Assembly: GCA_030407085.1 (NCBI GenBank)
Contig: CM059586.1
Span: forward strand, 27,329,501 to 27,393,500
Direction of reading: 5' to 3'
Length of the DNA: 64,000 nucleotides
DNA from: Trichopria drosophilae
Lineage: Eukaryota; Arthropoda; Insecta; Hymenoptera; Diapriidae
Shown: positions 10,579-22,616 of the stretch, piece after piece
Layout: each line of letters starts with the position of its first letter
How positions within the stretch are numbered: the stretch's first letter is position 1
Made by a program: the position numbers and the translations under genes
The notes under the pieces: generated by a model
Database searches by the model: none
Told to the model about the DNA's origin: nothing
The model's input: the letters and a program-made list of their open reading frames with translations, nothing else

Positions 10579-12224
10579 GTAAAACAAGTTTAATCCGGCA
10601 TTACTCAAATAATCCCGCAGATTTTTAAACATTTGCAATCATTTTCTAGGTGCCATTTCGTTAAACGGAATCAGAAGTTGTTGTTACCGAGTACATCCAA
10701 ACTTTACGGACAATAAAAAACGAAAGGAAACAAATTCTTTCATTTTTACGCCGCCATCTTGAATTGTTAAAAAATACATTTCGTCATTTTCACGCATACA
10801 TAAAGCGAACGCGATATTTTAATGTGAAACATTGCTGTATTACTTACTATATTAGAAAAAGACTAATTTCTGAAACAAAAGTGTCAAAAAATTTTATTTA
10901 ATAAGAAAGTTGTAACCTTTTTTTAAAGATAGTGATTTACATTTTCGTTAGCAGCTTCTTAAAGAGCGAGATAAAATGCTTAAGATCAGTGGTTCTTCAC
11001 AAAATTGTTTACATTTCTAAAAGCCAAAAACATTAACGTTGAAATTAATTGAAAAAAATTGTCCGTTCCGGCAATAAAGTGTGAAGAAAATATATATATT
11101 CTATCAATTACCCAATCATTGTTTCATTGATGAATTTTTCAGGTTTCACGAAAAAATCTCTCATAAAAACACTTATAATTATTTATTTTGAATAGTGACC
11201 AAATTTACGGCTTTTACTGTTTGTTTATTATTCCTTGCAAACATTTATTCACTGATGAAATGCAGTACACGTTAATGGATTCTTCAATAACCGGTTACAT
11301 CCCTATTTACCTTATGTAGTTTAATTCTCCTTTTTCATTAAGGATCACTTTAACGAAAACTGATATCAAAGTAAAACGCTCGAATTTAAAAAATACAACG
11401 AAGAACACGGTTGAAGCGTAAAGGCGATGAAAGGTAAAGATACGAGTTAAAATAAATAGAGGAAAAACGCGATCTTTGATCTTGCCTCGAAGGAATACCA
11501 GAGAGAAAAAACAAGGATACGTAATAACAGAATATAGCTATCAATATTGCAGCGACACTGAAAACATCGAATGAAAACAACCTCAGGAATTGATAAATAA
11601 ATAGAGTAGGAATAAAACGCACAGAAATAAAAGTTTCCTAACGAACAAAAAAGAAGTATGGGATGTCAGCACTGAACAAGTAGGAGATATACGTTGGGGA
11701 GTATTGAGCGAAGTAACTAACTGGAAAAAGAGATAAAAATAATTGATTATAGTCTTAATTCATACTTGAGTCATACTATTTTTATTTGATATAGTTATAT
11801 TTTCAGTAGTGGTATGAAAATTCGATAGCAATTTATTTAAATATCGTTTCAGCTTCGATCGTTTTATATTGAGTAAGAGAAATGCCACATTTAATAATTG
11901 CCAACATCTTCAAAAGACTTCTAGACCAACAATAAGACATTTTCAAAGAAAGCTTTAAAAATATAAAACTTAAAAAAAAATGCGTACTCTTCAGGTAGAA
12001 GTTATAGCATTTATTGGATTATTATTGTACACTATTCTTGTTAAAAGTACATAATAAATATAGAAATAAACTGGGTAATTTTTTTATAGTGTAAATTTTT
12101 GTTTCACATTTATTAGACAGTTTTGTTAGGTAATATTTGTAAATGTATTATATATATGTTATCTAGTATGTTTGTTTGTCTGACCCTGGTAGAAATTTAT
12201 CCATTTATTAGACTTTTTATTACC
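10579..12224. other. A+T-rich DNA, no feature recognised
   Basis: No transposon ends, coding frame or RNA gene could be supported. The 78-codon minus frame at 11386-11622 is hydrophobic but has no recognisable family and sits in simple A-rich sequence. Confidence 0.45.
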
Positions 12225-12556
12225 CACCCTGTAAGAAAATTCAGGAGGTATTGGCCAAAATCTGACAAAATTTCTGATTGGTGGCCAGATTATGTGCTAG
12301 ATTCTGGTCAGAAACTGCTCTCGGAGGCGAATGTATCTGCCCAGAATCTACTAAAGTCTACCAGAATCTGGTGAACAGACGTTTAAACTTAATGAGTATT
12401 GGAAGTTATTTTCAAGTTTCACTCACTACATATAGTTACATCCATATAAAAAATATATTGTTTGAACATACTTTAAAATTCGTCTTCTGTCACTCAAAAT
12501 GGGGAACACCGCTATTGTAAATGGTTTATATAAATCAAGAGACGCAAACATTTTAC

Positions 12557-12978
12557 CTATATAGGCCATACAGTTACAGAGCTGGATTGGAATGGTGATA
12601 TACCATCAATGTTTTTTATTATTTCTAAACTTTTATTACTATGGTGTTGTTCATCAATTCGTTTTAATAATTGGTTTTTTAAACATTTAAATTTTCCATT
12701 AGAACCATCAGCCACTTTTTTTTCAATGTCGGAGAGATCAACTTCCCATTTTAAAAATGTTTTCACACACTTTGGAAGAGATGGTAACAGTCTACATCTA
12801 AGAGGATATTTAACAATCCATCTAGATGTTTGAAGAGCATTGTTTGATACTGCCCATGCTTGTTGTTCCTTTATATTTCTTTTATTGCTACCTCACATAT
12901 AAATTCATCATTACAATTGTTGTAATTTTTCTCTTCACTGCCAGCACTATCACTCTCATATTCCCTGTTATGGCTCAT
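12557..12978 (-). pseudogene. Broken transposon-type protein, N-terminal region
   Basis: Read on the minus strand from an ATG at 12978, the frame gives an acidic N-terminus (MSHNREYESDSAGSEEK) for about 35 codons, then meets a stop. The homologous reading continues in another frame with AWAVSNNALQ, then LPSLPKCVKTFLKW and KNIDGISPFQSSSVTVWPI, ending at 12557. The order W-A-(V/I)-x-x-N...L...T-(L/F)-L then I-D-G-(L/I)-x...S-x-x-x-x-W-P-I is, from memory, that of a widespread family of insect 'transposase domain-containing' or uncharacterised transposon proteins. The rest of the family's length is missing. It is non-functional: frameshift, stop and truncation. Family identity is inferred. Confidence 0.55.
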
Positions 12979-13282
12979 TACTAAATCCGAGTTTGATAAA
13001 ACATTTAAATTAAAATCACTGCAAACTATAGCTGTATAAATCCGTTAATAATTGTTTATTTTGTGCTTTCGCTTTCATATACTCTACACTGCTCAACAAT
13101 ATTGTTTAATTTCTGTTTTTTCAGTTTCTTGGAATAACGTTTGTTTTCTCTCCATTCTTATCATAACTTTACAAATGTTTAAATTCAAACGTGCTTCCAA
13201 GCTCTGTAAAAATCTACTTGCTTTCAGACACTGGTGTGCTCATATAGTGTCTTCACAGTAGTAATTTCTATGAGCGACTGAG

Positions 13283-13308
13283 ACAGAGAGAGAGAGAGAG
13301 AGAGAGAA
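13283..13308. repeat. (GA)n microsatellite
   Basis: An uninterrupted GA dinucleotide run of about 26 bp, inside the 12225-13500 element. Confidence 0.95.
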
Positions 13309-13500
13309 GGAAGGGAACAATGGGCACGCATCTGCTTGCAAATTTTCGATTTATATATAAAGGTTATGGATCACGTATAACCTTATTCTTTCACTAGATT
13401 CAGGGTAGATTCTTTCATAATTTCTGGCCAGATTCTGCTAAAAGATCTGGACAGAAATTAGTAAGCCGGCCAGAACTTAATTAGTCTATATACGCTGATT

Positions 13501-14481
13501 CTCAGTACTTTTCACTGATTCAGATTAAGAGAGTGAAGATGTTATTGTAGCAACTAAAAATAATTTTTTATTTAAAAAACTGACGTTATTATACTTTACA
13601 CTACTTATTTTTCGGGCATATTAACTTTGAAATAGTTAATATCTAAATAAATTTTTTAAACGAGTCCTTTTTAATAATTTTATGAGCTACGATCATTCGA
13701 ACGGGAGATGTCGATATTCAATTCAAGCAATATATAAAATCGATTAGCTGCATTTATCCTATAAATTTATGTCTCTAAACCTATGTTTAACTTATGTATG
13801 CATTCAACAACTTCATTCCGTGTATTCTATTTTATAAACTAAAATATAACATTTGTGATCAATGTAAAAATAATACCTTCTATAATAATTAGAATTAACA
13901 GGTTAAAATAATAAAAAAGTTAGATTTAGTTCCTTCGTAAAAGCAACTTAGACACAAGTATAATAAACGCCACGCTTCTTTAAAAAAAAAAAGAACATAA
14001 AAGAAAGTGCATCAAAAAGACGAGCGAAATTTCCACTTGTCATTGATGACGACAGTAAACAGAGTCGTGCAGTAGATTTTTATTTATTCTTGAGAATATT
14101 GTTTATCCGGGGCAAACAATATAAGTCGGAGTACGGAAGAAGTGGAATTCCTATACGTCTCGTAAAATAAAGTATATCGACGTCGGGTTTACCTACTCTG
14201 ATATATATCGTTTTCTAGGATTGACGTAGAAGATACTCGCTCACCAGCCACTGGAACTAGCTCTCCTAAGTACACCATCGCCCTGCTCTATATACTACTT
14301 ATACGTGAAATATAATACCTTAGCCTCCCGGCGATAATAATGTATTAGCGATATATTTAGTGCGGGGTATATAACACCGAATATCACCCAACCTTATCTA
14401 TTCAATCGTTCATTTTTCAAAATAATAAATTAATGCAAAGGCAACACTCTCTAAACTTGTACTAATAAAAAACGACTTATA
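13501..14481. other. No feature recognised
   Basis: The patch at about 14140-14360 is somewhat less A+T-rich (GACGTCGGGTTTACC, CTCACCAGCCACTGGAAC, CCTCCCGGCG) and lacks transposon ends. It could be conserved non-coding DNA but nothing proves it. Confidence 0.4.
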
Positions 14482-14991
14482 TACAGCGAAAAGTGGGTAA
14501 CAATCAATTAGTAAGTTTTTTTACTGACAAATAGTAGGAAAAAACTAATTCATTAGTAAATTTCTACTAATCTACATGTAGATATTGACTTTTTAGTTGA
14601 GTAGTTTGTAGAATTAGTAATAATTTAGTCGGTTTTAACTTTTTATTAGCAAAATTGATTACTTTTCATTTTCTTATTGGTTGTTTTTAACTAATTCAGA
14701 TTTAGAAAGTATATTTATGGATTTACAACATTAAATTTAGCTTTCCAGTTTTCACGTAGATTAATATTATTAGTAATCATCCTGTAAATATAATAAGTAA
14801 TATTAAATTCAAATTCAAAGTACATGAACATCGCACAAAAAAAATAAACCTTAAAATTGTTACAAATTAAAGTGGCTTAAAATTATTCCATGTATAGTGA
14901 AAAAGTTTGTTCTTTTCTAATCGGGCTAGTTTTTGTTACATCTTAAATGTAGCCCATCAATGATCTTAAATAAAGACCTATTTTTTCAGTG
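14482..14991. mobile_element. Possible MITE with weak ACxG ends
   Basis: TACAGCGAAAAG on the left and CTATTTTTTCAGTGCGAGTA on the right are imperfect inverted ends of the ACACTGAAAA type. The interior is rich in ACTAAT/ATTAGT words in both orientations. The border match is poor, so the call is tentative. Confidence 0.3.
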
Positions 14992-15032
14992 CGAGTACTA
15001 TTACAAATATATAGTTTACTAAATAAAAGATG

Positions 15033-15695
15033 CTACACAGAAAAAGATTGTTACACCAACTGCATAAAAGTAACCTTAAACGTATACAAGGAAACAAAAT
15101 GTTCAGGCTATCAAATCAGTGTTACTCGTTGTTGATTCTTTTAACGAAATATATTTACTTTAAATTGATTAACTTGAATCAACTAATCGTGTTTTTTGTT
15201 CAAATAAATTGCCGTTGGATAACGAGAAGATTTATTTCCTTCGAGTAAATCATTTCCTTGGAATATTATATCCTGCATATTTTTTTGAATCAAGATAGTA
15301 TTTTCTTCAAACAAATAAATAATTTGCTTAAAGGTAGCAAATCATCTTTCTTGAAAGAATTAAATCATTTTAAACAATTATTTTACTCAGCTAATGAAAT
15401 CATATGTCTAGGTTTTGAAGATGGTAAGACTTAATATCATTAAATATGGAGTTAAATAAATATTTACTTAAGATCAAGTTGTAGGAAGAAATTATTTAAT
15501 CAGGTGAAGTAAATATCTTTTTCTTTCGAGTAAATGTTTACTGAAACTAAACAATGCATTGCTCAAACAAAGAAATAATTTTCTTGAAACCATTCAATAG
15601 TGGAATTAAGTAAATATTTATTTTGGTCAAGGAATTATTTATTTTCTTCAAGTTAACAGTGAATATTCTTTCAAATAAATATTTTTTTGTGTCTA
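15033..15695. mobile_element. MITE, CTA-flanked, ACACAGAAAAA ends
   Basis: The left CTACACAGAAAAAG and the right TTTTTTTGTGTCTA are inverted ends, with CTA at both borders as a possible target duplication. The interior contains many AAGTAAAT/ATTTACTT words in both orientations, giving overall self-complementarity. Short frames on both strands (15030-15248 plus, 15547-15804 minus) are by-products of the repeats. Confidence 0.55.
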
Positions 15696-16260
15696 CTAAA
15701 AGAAAGCATTTAAGTGAATCAAATAAAATTTTATTGAAACTACGAAATTTGTTTCTGTGCAGGTAAAAGTGGAGAAAATGTATAATATAAAAAATGAAAT
15801 GCAAATGACAACGAGAATTGTGTACAATGTTGAAGTCCAGGGTAACGACCGCTACCCAAACACCTACAGTTTCATAGAGAAATTGTTTTTTTTTTTCATT
15901 TGCAGTGACAATGGTTAATTTAGTTTACCTGGAGGTAAAAACATTTTGATATATTTATTAAGTGGATACGACGTTTATTCCCGATATTTCTCGTGGATAT
16001 CACAAAAAATAACTTCAAATATCTCTGAATACAAAAAATATATAAAATTTATCATTACATTTTTAATCGCTATAGTAAATTATTTACGCAATTCATAGAA
16101 ATCAGTGAACAAAAGTATCTGTTTACATTGTTATCAGCTGATACTCTCTACAGCAATTATTATGAATATTGATTTTGTAAAAGCACGTACAAGCGTGTTA
16201 AGATATGTATTTTCATGTAAAAGCATGTAGAAAGAAATGCATGTTATGATTTGTTTCTGT
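15696..16260. other. A+T-rich DNA, no feature recognised
   Basis: No inverted ends or coding frame. Internal near-repeats of AAAGCACGT/AAAGCATGT at about 16180-16230 are minor. Confidence 0.4.
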
Positions 16261-16640
16261 TACACTGAACAAAATTCTTAGTTGATTTTACTATTTTTTA
16301 ACTAATGAAAGTATTTCAATAGGTCCTCAACGGAATTTTATAGGTTATAGTGACGCAACGATAAAGGAGTTAAATCAACAAAACATATAATTATGGAAAC
16401 GACATTTCGGCAGTTTTACTACATTTAAAAACATTTTTTAGAGTCTAACTACCTAGTATACTAAACACTATTCAACATGCTGGAGCGATATATTTTTAGT
16501 TGAATTTAGCAGAACTACATTTTTAGTTGATTTAACTTCTTTACGGTAGTAACTGCAACTTAGCAAATTTTTTTGAACCGTATCGAACTAGTCTGCGTAA
16601 TTAAAAAGTAGTCAAATCAACTAAGAATTTTTATGGAAAT
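16261..16640. mobile_element. MITE with TACACTGAACAAAA end
   Basis: The left TACACTGAACAAAATTCTTA followed by GTTGATTTTACTATTTTTTAA is mirrored by TTAAAAAGTAGTCAAATCAA then CTAAGAATTTTTATGG on the right. The outermost right bases have decayed away from TTCAGTGTA. It carries no coding capacity and belongs with the other ACACTGA-ended units in the window. Confidence 0.65.
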
Positions 16641-16704
16641 TTTTTTTTAATGGAATTATTTTTAGTGCAGCTATTGGCGGTTGCATTTTTAATATATATA
16701 TATG

Positions 16705-17841
16705 CAGTACCGCTCAAAAGAATTAGCTCACCCTTGCGGAATTTTGGCTAAATTAAAATGTTGATATCTCATCGCCAAGTTAACGTACGGGAAAAATAAA
16801 AAAAGGGAATTAAAGAGGAGACTTTCAGCTTCTCAGTATGGTAGTTTCATTTCTATATATACATTTCCATACGAACTATGCTCGATTTACTTTTATTTTT
16901 ATTTACGATTAATTTTGAACAAATTAATGTGATTTTTTTTCAATTTGCTATATCTCGGAAAATTAACGTGATATAAAAAATGTTTAAGAAACAAAAAGTT
17001 TCATTTTTTAATTATCTATTGACTTAAATTTTTTCAAATTTTTAGAAGGAAATTTTTTGTTACCGTATTTTGTGGACTTCAACATTTTTTATGTAACAAT
17101 CATTTTCGGATGCAAAGTTGCATTTAAACTATGATTGAGTTTAAGATTATGTTTGTCTTTACTATTAGGATGTTTCACGCAAAGCGTGTGGCCGTTTTTT
17201 TTTAAGAAAGCAAAATTTAATAAATATGTACATATATACATGAATAGAATTGTTGATATTTTGTATGTATGTTAAAATAAAGTTTATTGTTCATTTATAA
17301 ATACATGTACATGAATTATTATATCTCAAACTGAGCAGTTGAAATGCAAATCTAGATCTGTTAATAATCGAAGCACAAAAGCGTAAATTTGACAAAATAG
17401 GATTAAAACAATTTCCTTCTAAAAATTTCAGCCAATAGATAATTAAAAAATGAAACTTTTTGTTTCTTAAACATTTTTTATATCACGTTAATTTTCCGAG
17501 ATATAGCAGATTGAAAAAAAATCACATTAATTTGTTCAGAATTAAATAAGTATTTGTAAAGAAATATTAGACAAAATCCCGAAGAGGCAAATTAAAGCTA
17601 TAGGGATTACCTTTCGATTACACGTTGTACATTTCTATTGCAATCATTAAAAAAAAATGGGAGCTGATTGAAAAAGAAATAAATAATACGAAAAAATGAT
17701 TTTAGTAAATCGAGCATATGAAAGTCTCCTCTTTAATTCCCTTTTTTTATTTTTCCCGTACGTTAACTTGGCGATGAGATATCAACATTTTAATTTAGCC
17801 AAAATTCCGCAATGGTGAGCTCATACTTTTGAGCGGTACTG
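16705..17841. mobile_element. Tc1-type foldback element (1.1 kb)
   Basis: The element starts CAGTACCGCTCAAAAG and ends CTTTTGAGCGGTACTG in an A+T dinucleotide run, with TA on the right and a near-TA (TATG) on the left, as for Tc1-like insertions. The arms stay complementary for more than 100 bp (GTTGATATCTCATCGCCAAG and GTTAACGTACGGGAAAAAT on the left, their complements at 17750-17790). Pairing resumes further in (GCTATATCTCGGAAAATTAA versus its complement near 17490), so most of the unit folds back on itself. There is no intact transposase. Confidence 0.8.
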
Positions 17842-17935
17842 TATATATATATATATTAGTGCATGCTTTTTTGAGTTTTATGCATAGTATATATCGCATT
17901 TCTTCATCTCCAATCATTCGGAATACTTTTTCGTT

Positions 17936-18086
17936 TACACTGAGTAAATAATATTAACTTAAAAGTAAAAATAGTCATAACAACATCAACAAAGTTGTAC
18001 TAATAAAAAAAAGTATTTCTTTCAACTACTCTCGACTCAACTTCTCAATGATAGTTGAATTTGTCAAGTAATTTTTTTTCAGTGTA
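17936..18086. mobile_element. Short MITE, TACACTGA ends
   Basis: The left TACACTGAGTAAATAATATT and the right AAGTAATTTTTTTTCAGTGTA are inverted ends with TA borders. Total length is 151 bp, with no coding capacity. It begins less than 100 bp after the end of the Tc1-type foldback. Confidence 0.65.
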
Positions 18087-18103
18087 CTAAAAAATACAGA
18101 CAT

Positions 18104-18190
18104 GTTTGAAGTTCTTATTATTAAAGTTATTTGTCCTGAAGTTATTTTTGTTAAAGATATTTTACGAAAGTTACTGTTGAAAAGTTATTT
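18104..18190. repeat. Degenerate AAGTTATT short tandem repeat
   Basis: About five imperfect units of 13-17 bp built on GAAGTTATTT..GTTA (GAAGTTCTTATTATTA, AAGTTATTTGTCC, GAAGTTATTTTTGTTA and so on). No function inferred. Confidence 0.5.
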
Positions 18191-20129
18191 AGTCAAGCAG
18201 TCTTCTCAGGCGTTTCATTATGTCTTACCAGCTGACTAGTGAATAGTTGTGCATTCTTTATTTTATAATGTGTTTATGATTGGTATCACAAGTCTTGGAC
18301 AACAATTGCCTCCTCAGTCCAACGTATTCAACGAGTAGATCTGGAAAGAAACACCTCTCTAAAATTCGTAACATCGTAACCAGAAAACGTGCACTGAAGA
18401 ATGGTACAATATTATTTAAATATTCATTAAAAACAACACTAGTTTAAAGCTCACATTCATCATGTTACAGTCTTTCATTATTAAGATATTTTTTGTTATG
18501 CTTGTGGGAACTGCTCAGAGTTGCTTTTAAGATAAGGCCAATTCCTAAAAGTTGGAATTGATCAAAATTTGCATTGCAGTGTTTTCAATATTAGAATCGC
18601 TAGACCTAAAGTTACAAAATACTTCCAGAGACATCTCTAATAATAATAATGTAGAACTCGGATATAAAATTGGTTCATTGGAGATTTGAAATTTTTACTA
18701 AAATTATATATGCATCAGTTGTTGTAAATGCATACAAAAATGTCCACTAAAAGTCGTCAGTAAATTCAGAGGTCCTAGGAGATTTGAAAAATAATTTCTT
18801 TTAAATGGGACTCGTCGCATTGTTTTAAATTTTGAAAATAATTATAACGCACTATGGAATGTACTCGTAGACATTTGATGACCCCCTTCCCTATACTTGT
18901 GCATTACACGTGGACATTTAAAATATCCTTGTATGATTAAAGCGCACAGTAGTCGCCAATTTCCTTGTAGTGAAAATTCATTCGCAATCCTGTGAACATT
19001 GAGCAACTGCATTGAAAGTGTGACTTCTCACTCTTAAGAAGGGAAGACTCAATCTTCATGGAGTGAACATTCGCTGTGCCTGAAATGAAAATTCATTCTT
19101 AAACATATCAGGGGCGTTGTAACATGTATGTTACACCTACAATAAACATTCCTTTGCTGTAGTAAATCACAATTAGACATGTATACATGTAAATGGGCAC
19201 TAAAACAATATTTATTTATTTGTGACAGTTTTCAAACAATTTATGATGAAAAATAGCGCTTTTTCACAATTAATTCGGCTGTGCTAATATGTGATGGATT
19301 TCTTATAGTTGAAAAAAAGGCACACCAAGTGAATAATCAATCGTGAATCATGTGCATAAAAAAACTAGACCTTTATAATGCCGGTGAAGTACAAGACGGG
19401 CTCGAAGTAGTGAAAAGCGCCCGCAGGACCCCAGAAAGTACTTATTACCTTTCATGTGGCACATTTGACCAACACCTAAAGGTGCGGTTGTCGAGCAGGC
19501 GTGTTAAAAATTGTTATTATGCATTTGTCACAGGAAAAATATTGTATTTTGCAAATATAATTAATAACTATTAACAGCTAAATTTCTCCATGCATTTTTA
19601 GAGCCTAGATTCATTTCAAAGCACTTCAAAAAATAAAAATCGACGTCAATTTGTTTCGTGTAGCTCTCACCTTGATTCTCAAATTCATCATGTGTGTAGA
19701 TTTTTAAAAGAAACACGTGATAAATATAAAATGGTTTTATCAATTTCATTTCCACGTTTTTTTCTTATTCTTTAATGTATTAAGGCGATTTAATAACTTG
19801 TTATTTTGTATTAAGTATGTCTATGAATGGTATTTTTTAAAATAACGCACTTGACGAAGATCCTTAAAGGGAGATGGAATTTCAAGCAGAACTGAAATGC
19901 TTCTCCAAACGATTGCATTAAATTTGTGTTAGCAAAGTTAGATTTCGAATTGTAGAAATTTACTTGCTGCCTTCGAGTTATTATTTACAAATTTCTACAC
20001 TTTTTGAAAATTAAAATTGTCGCTTTATTAATTCTACAAGTATATTCTGATTATGTCGTTTTCGTAGACGGCAGAAATCTTATAAAACTGATATCCCCTT
20101 TCTGACGATCATTGTTAGAAATGTTCGGA
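18191..20129. other. No feature recognised
   Basis: Two kilobases without clear transposon ends. A plus-strand stretch near 18290-18375 reads SWTTIASSVQRIQRVDLERN before a stop but cannot be tied to a family. A less A+T-rich patch lies at about 19380-19500. Neither is called. Confidence 0.4.
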
Positions 20130-20885
20130 AAATTCTGATACTTTTATGTTACCGGAGTAACAGAATATTACTAAAACCTGTAACAGACAGACAAATTATG
20201 TAACATTATTCGAACATTACGAAACTTGTAACAGAAATATGAATATGAATGAGGGAGCGAAGATGAAGTTAGTTTGGTCTGTTGTCGCCAGGGGCAGACT
20301 CGACGTTAGCATCCGTACAAGAGGCTCCCCTGATTCCTGTTGTAGAAGTTGAATTTTGACCTCATCAAAAGGGATTCCATGGCCTCGCTTTAGTGCATAA
20401 AGCATTTCCTATCCGAAAAGGATAAAATCATAGAGTACAATGACAATATATGATTAAAATTTTATTATATGCGGGAAATTTTGTGTGCCAGTGTTGTTTC
20501 ATTAAATTTGATATGTTTTATATTATTTCGTACCGACCTTTTTTATAGACTTTTGCATTTCCTACAACTCTTGTGCCATAATTTGCGGTATAATGCGTTA
20601 TTAAAAAATTACAGCCATTTTAAAATAAAATTAGACCTATTTTGTAAAAAGCTTTCCTCCACTTCCACGTCCCCCACTCCGATTTTCGGCGATTTTGGAT
20701 AGATTTTTTAACTTATTTTTGTAGTAATTATCGCGAAAAAAACGGTCCGTTGCAATTTGTTCTGGGTTACTCCCTATTTTTTTGGTCGTTTTCTGGTCTA
20801 TAAATTTTATTTCCGAAAATTATGAAACGGTAACCGTAAAAAGCTTCTGTTACACGTTTCAGAAAATTCCTACAGAAATTTTTAA
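20130..20885. mobile_element. Possible inverted-repeat element around a short ORF
   Basis: GGAAAATTCTGATACTTTTATG then TTACCGGAGTAACAGAA (from about 20129) is loosely mirrored by the region around 20830-20880, which on the other strand reads GGAATTTTCTGAAACGTGTA followed by ACAGAAGC. GTAAC words cluster at both ends. Ends and target duplication are not clear. Confidence 0.3.
20217..20405 (-). other. Possible coding remnant (62 codons)
   Basis: This minus-strand frame is less A+T-rich than its neighbours and its start looks protein-like: MLYALKRGHGIPFDEVKIQL, then QQESGEPLV. It then runs into hydrophobic A+T-rich sequence that looks untranslated. Just upstream on the minus strand, TTTATCCTTTTCGGATAG precedes the ATG and would be a fair splice acceptor. 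It could be a stray exon or, since it lies between loose inverted repeats (20130-20885), a piece of a transposon gene. I do not recognise the family. Confidence 0.25.
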
Positions 20886-21082
20886 GAGTTATTATGCAAA
20901 AAAAAACACCACGTTGAAGAAACTTCAGATAAGTTCAGGTAAATTATAGGGGAAGACGGGGCGAAGCGGCGAACGGGGCGAAGTGACGAATCTCAAATAT
21001 TTCCATTATGAATATACTGATTGTAAAATATCATATGTGGTTTCTTTGTTTACACCTTTTTACACATTTCCAGGCATAATAT

Positions 21083-22268
21083 TACTTCGACCCAGACCTT
21101 AGGTCTGGACGAAGAATTGAATTTGGTCACTTCGGGCATGCAAATTACCGTGTAGTTTTTCATCAAATGTCGACGTTTCAGACCCTAAGGAGCCCAAATC
21201 AACAATAAAAACATTTGTGTCCGTGATCTTGTACGTACGTACGTCCGTACGTCCCGTTTTTTGTCTCGCGATAACTCGCGTACGGATAAGCGTATTGACA
21301 TACATTTTTTTTTTAAATGCGTGTCTTGGCATAACTTAGATCTGATTAGATTTTAGCGCAGATGCATCCGTCCATTACTAAAAACCATTAGCCCAATTAA
21401 GTTTCTTCGTAGTTTTTTGCATTTATTTTGTAAAAATACAAATTTTATTAAAAAATATTTCCAACAAAAAAGATAGAGCATGAAATTCTCTACAAAAAAG
21501 GTTGTACGCATTTTCTTCCTAAAGTCAACGATAATGCCATAAAAACTGGTTTAAAATGCTTATAACTATTATCTGAAAAAGTATTGAATTTGGTTACCTC
21601 GGCAAAAAAATTACCCTATAGTTTTTCATCAAATTTCGACGTTTCGACCCTCTACCACCCAGGGGTAGTCTTCGCCAGCCTCTCGAGCGCGGTGATCACC
21701 TACGGGCGCATAAGTTCTTTTACGTCCTTGATACGAAAATAACTATTTCGATATATCTAAAAGATGTCTTATTGATATCTAAAAGATATCCGTCAGAGAT
21801 CTTTTCGACACTTTCAAGATATCTTTGACGACTTCTATGTATATATATCGTATATATAAGATCATAATAATACAGACAGTAATTAGTAAAACACAGTAAA
21901 CATCAAATAATGTATAAAAATAAAATATATAATATGCATCGAATAGTCCATTACAATACAAGTGCATGAAGTAAGTGTTTTGAAATTTTTATTCATTAAT
22001 ACTTCGGCTAGCCTGTCGTCGGGGTCGAAGTTTTGAAAATGCTCATTTTCAATTTTACGCCGACTCAGGCCATAGGTCATAGTTGTTAATCATTTTCAAT
22101 TTTCATACATATAAGAAACACTATATTGTTGTAACATATCTATCGAAACCACTTGGACCTAAATATGATTGGACCCCCAAATATCAATATAATTTGATAA
22201 TATAATTGAAAGCTGTTAGTAAACAAACGAGTCTTAAGGAATAGCCGACTCTCCACTGGGTCGAAGTA
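21083..22268. mobile_element. Nested element, TACTTCGACCCAG ends
   Basis: TACTTCGACCCAG (21083-21095) and CTGGGTCGAAGTA (ending 22268) are exact inverted ends inside the 20947-23268 element. Two internal blocks resemble each other directly: GAATTGAATTTGGTCACTTCGG..AGTTTTTCATCAAATGTCGACG near 21115-21175 and TATTGAATTTGGTTACCTCGG..AGTTTTTCATCAAATTTCGACG near 21583-21645. A run of ACGT words (GTACGTACGTACGTCCGTAC) lies at about 21232-21251. No coding frame of note. Confidence 0.6.
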
Positions 22269-22311
22269 TCTGAGCGAGCGAAGCGAGCGAGGCATCATGC
22301 CAACACTAGTT

Positions 22312-22616
22312 TCATTTTTCGTTCTCTTACCTGCCTTTGAGAGCGAGAAATGTAATTTTTAAACAAAATTTGTTGGTCATATTCCGGTAGTTTGTTCTCT
22401 GATTGGTCAATATTTTAATTTTGGCAGTTTAACAATCAATATTGTTTCTTTGTTTGCACCATTTTTCACATTTCGAGGTATAATATATCATTTTTTTGTT
22501 CTCTTAACTACCTTTGGGAGCGAGAAATGTAATTTTTAAACAAAATTTTTAAGTTATTTTCCTGTACTTTGTTCTCAGAATGGTCAATATTTTTATTTTG
22601 GCAGTTTAATAATCAC
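22312..22616. repeat. Tandem duplication (about 180-bp period)
   Basis: Two direct copies share GTTCTCTTAMCTRCCTTTGR, GAGCGAGAAATGTAATTTTT, AAACAAAATTT, GTWSTTTGTTCTC and GGTCAATATTTT..TTTTGGCAGTTTAA. The linking block CTTTGTTTGCACCATTTTTC (about 22448) resembles 21040-21075 on the far side of the nested element. That suggests three copies originally, with the nested element landing between two of them. Confidence 0.7.

Larger units (their letters stand above)
12225..13500. mobile_element. Internally decayed DNA element flanked by TCTGGNCAGA repeats
   Basis: Matching blocks GGCCAGATTATGTGCTAG..TTCTGGTCAGAAA (12283-12315) and GGCCAGATTCTGCTAAAAG..TCTGGACAGAAA (13426-13459) lie on each side of a broken minus-strand protein gene. 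The core word TCTGGNCAGA is self-complementary, so the blocks read as both direct and inverted repeats. Subterminal repeats around a degraded transposon protein suggest a DNA transposon relic. The outer borders are uncertain. Confidence 0.5.

Noticed and set aside
18285..18375. Short plus-strand reading SWTTIASSVQRIQRVDLERN
   Set aside because: Only about 30 codons, no start or splice context and no family recalled.
22262..22300. GAGCGAGCGAAGCGAGCGAGG looks like a short direct-repeat array
   Set aside because: Only a few 4-8-bp units with no spacers. It is a simple repeat beside a transposon tip, not a CRISPR array.
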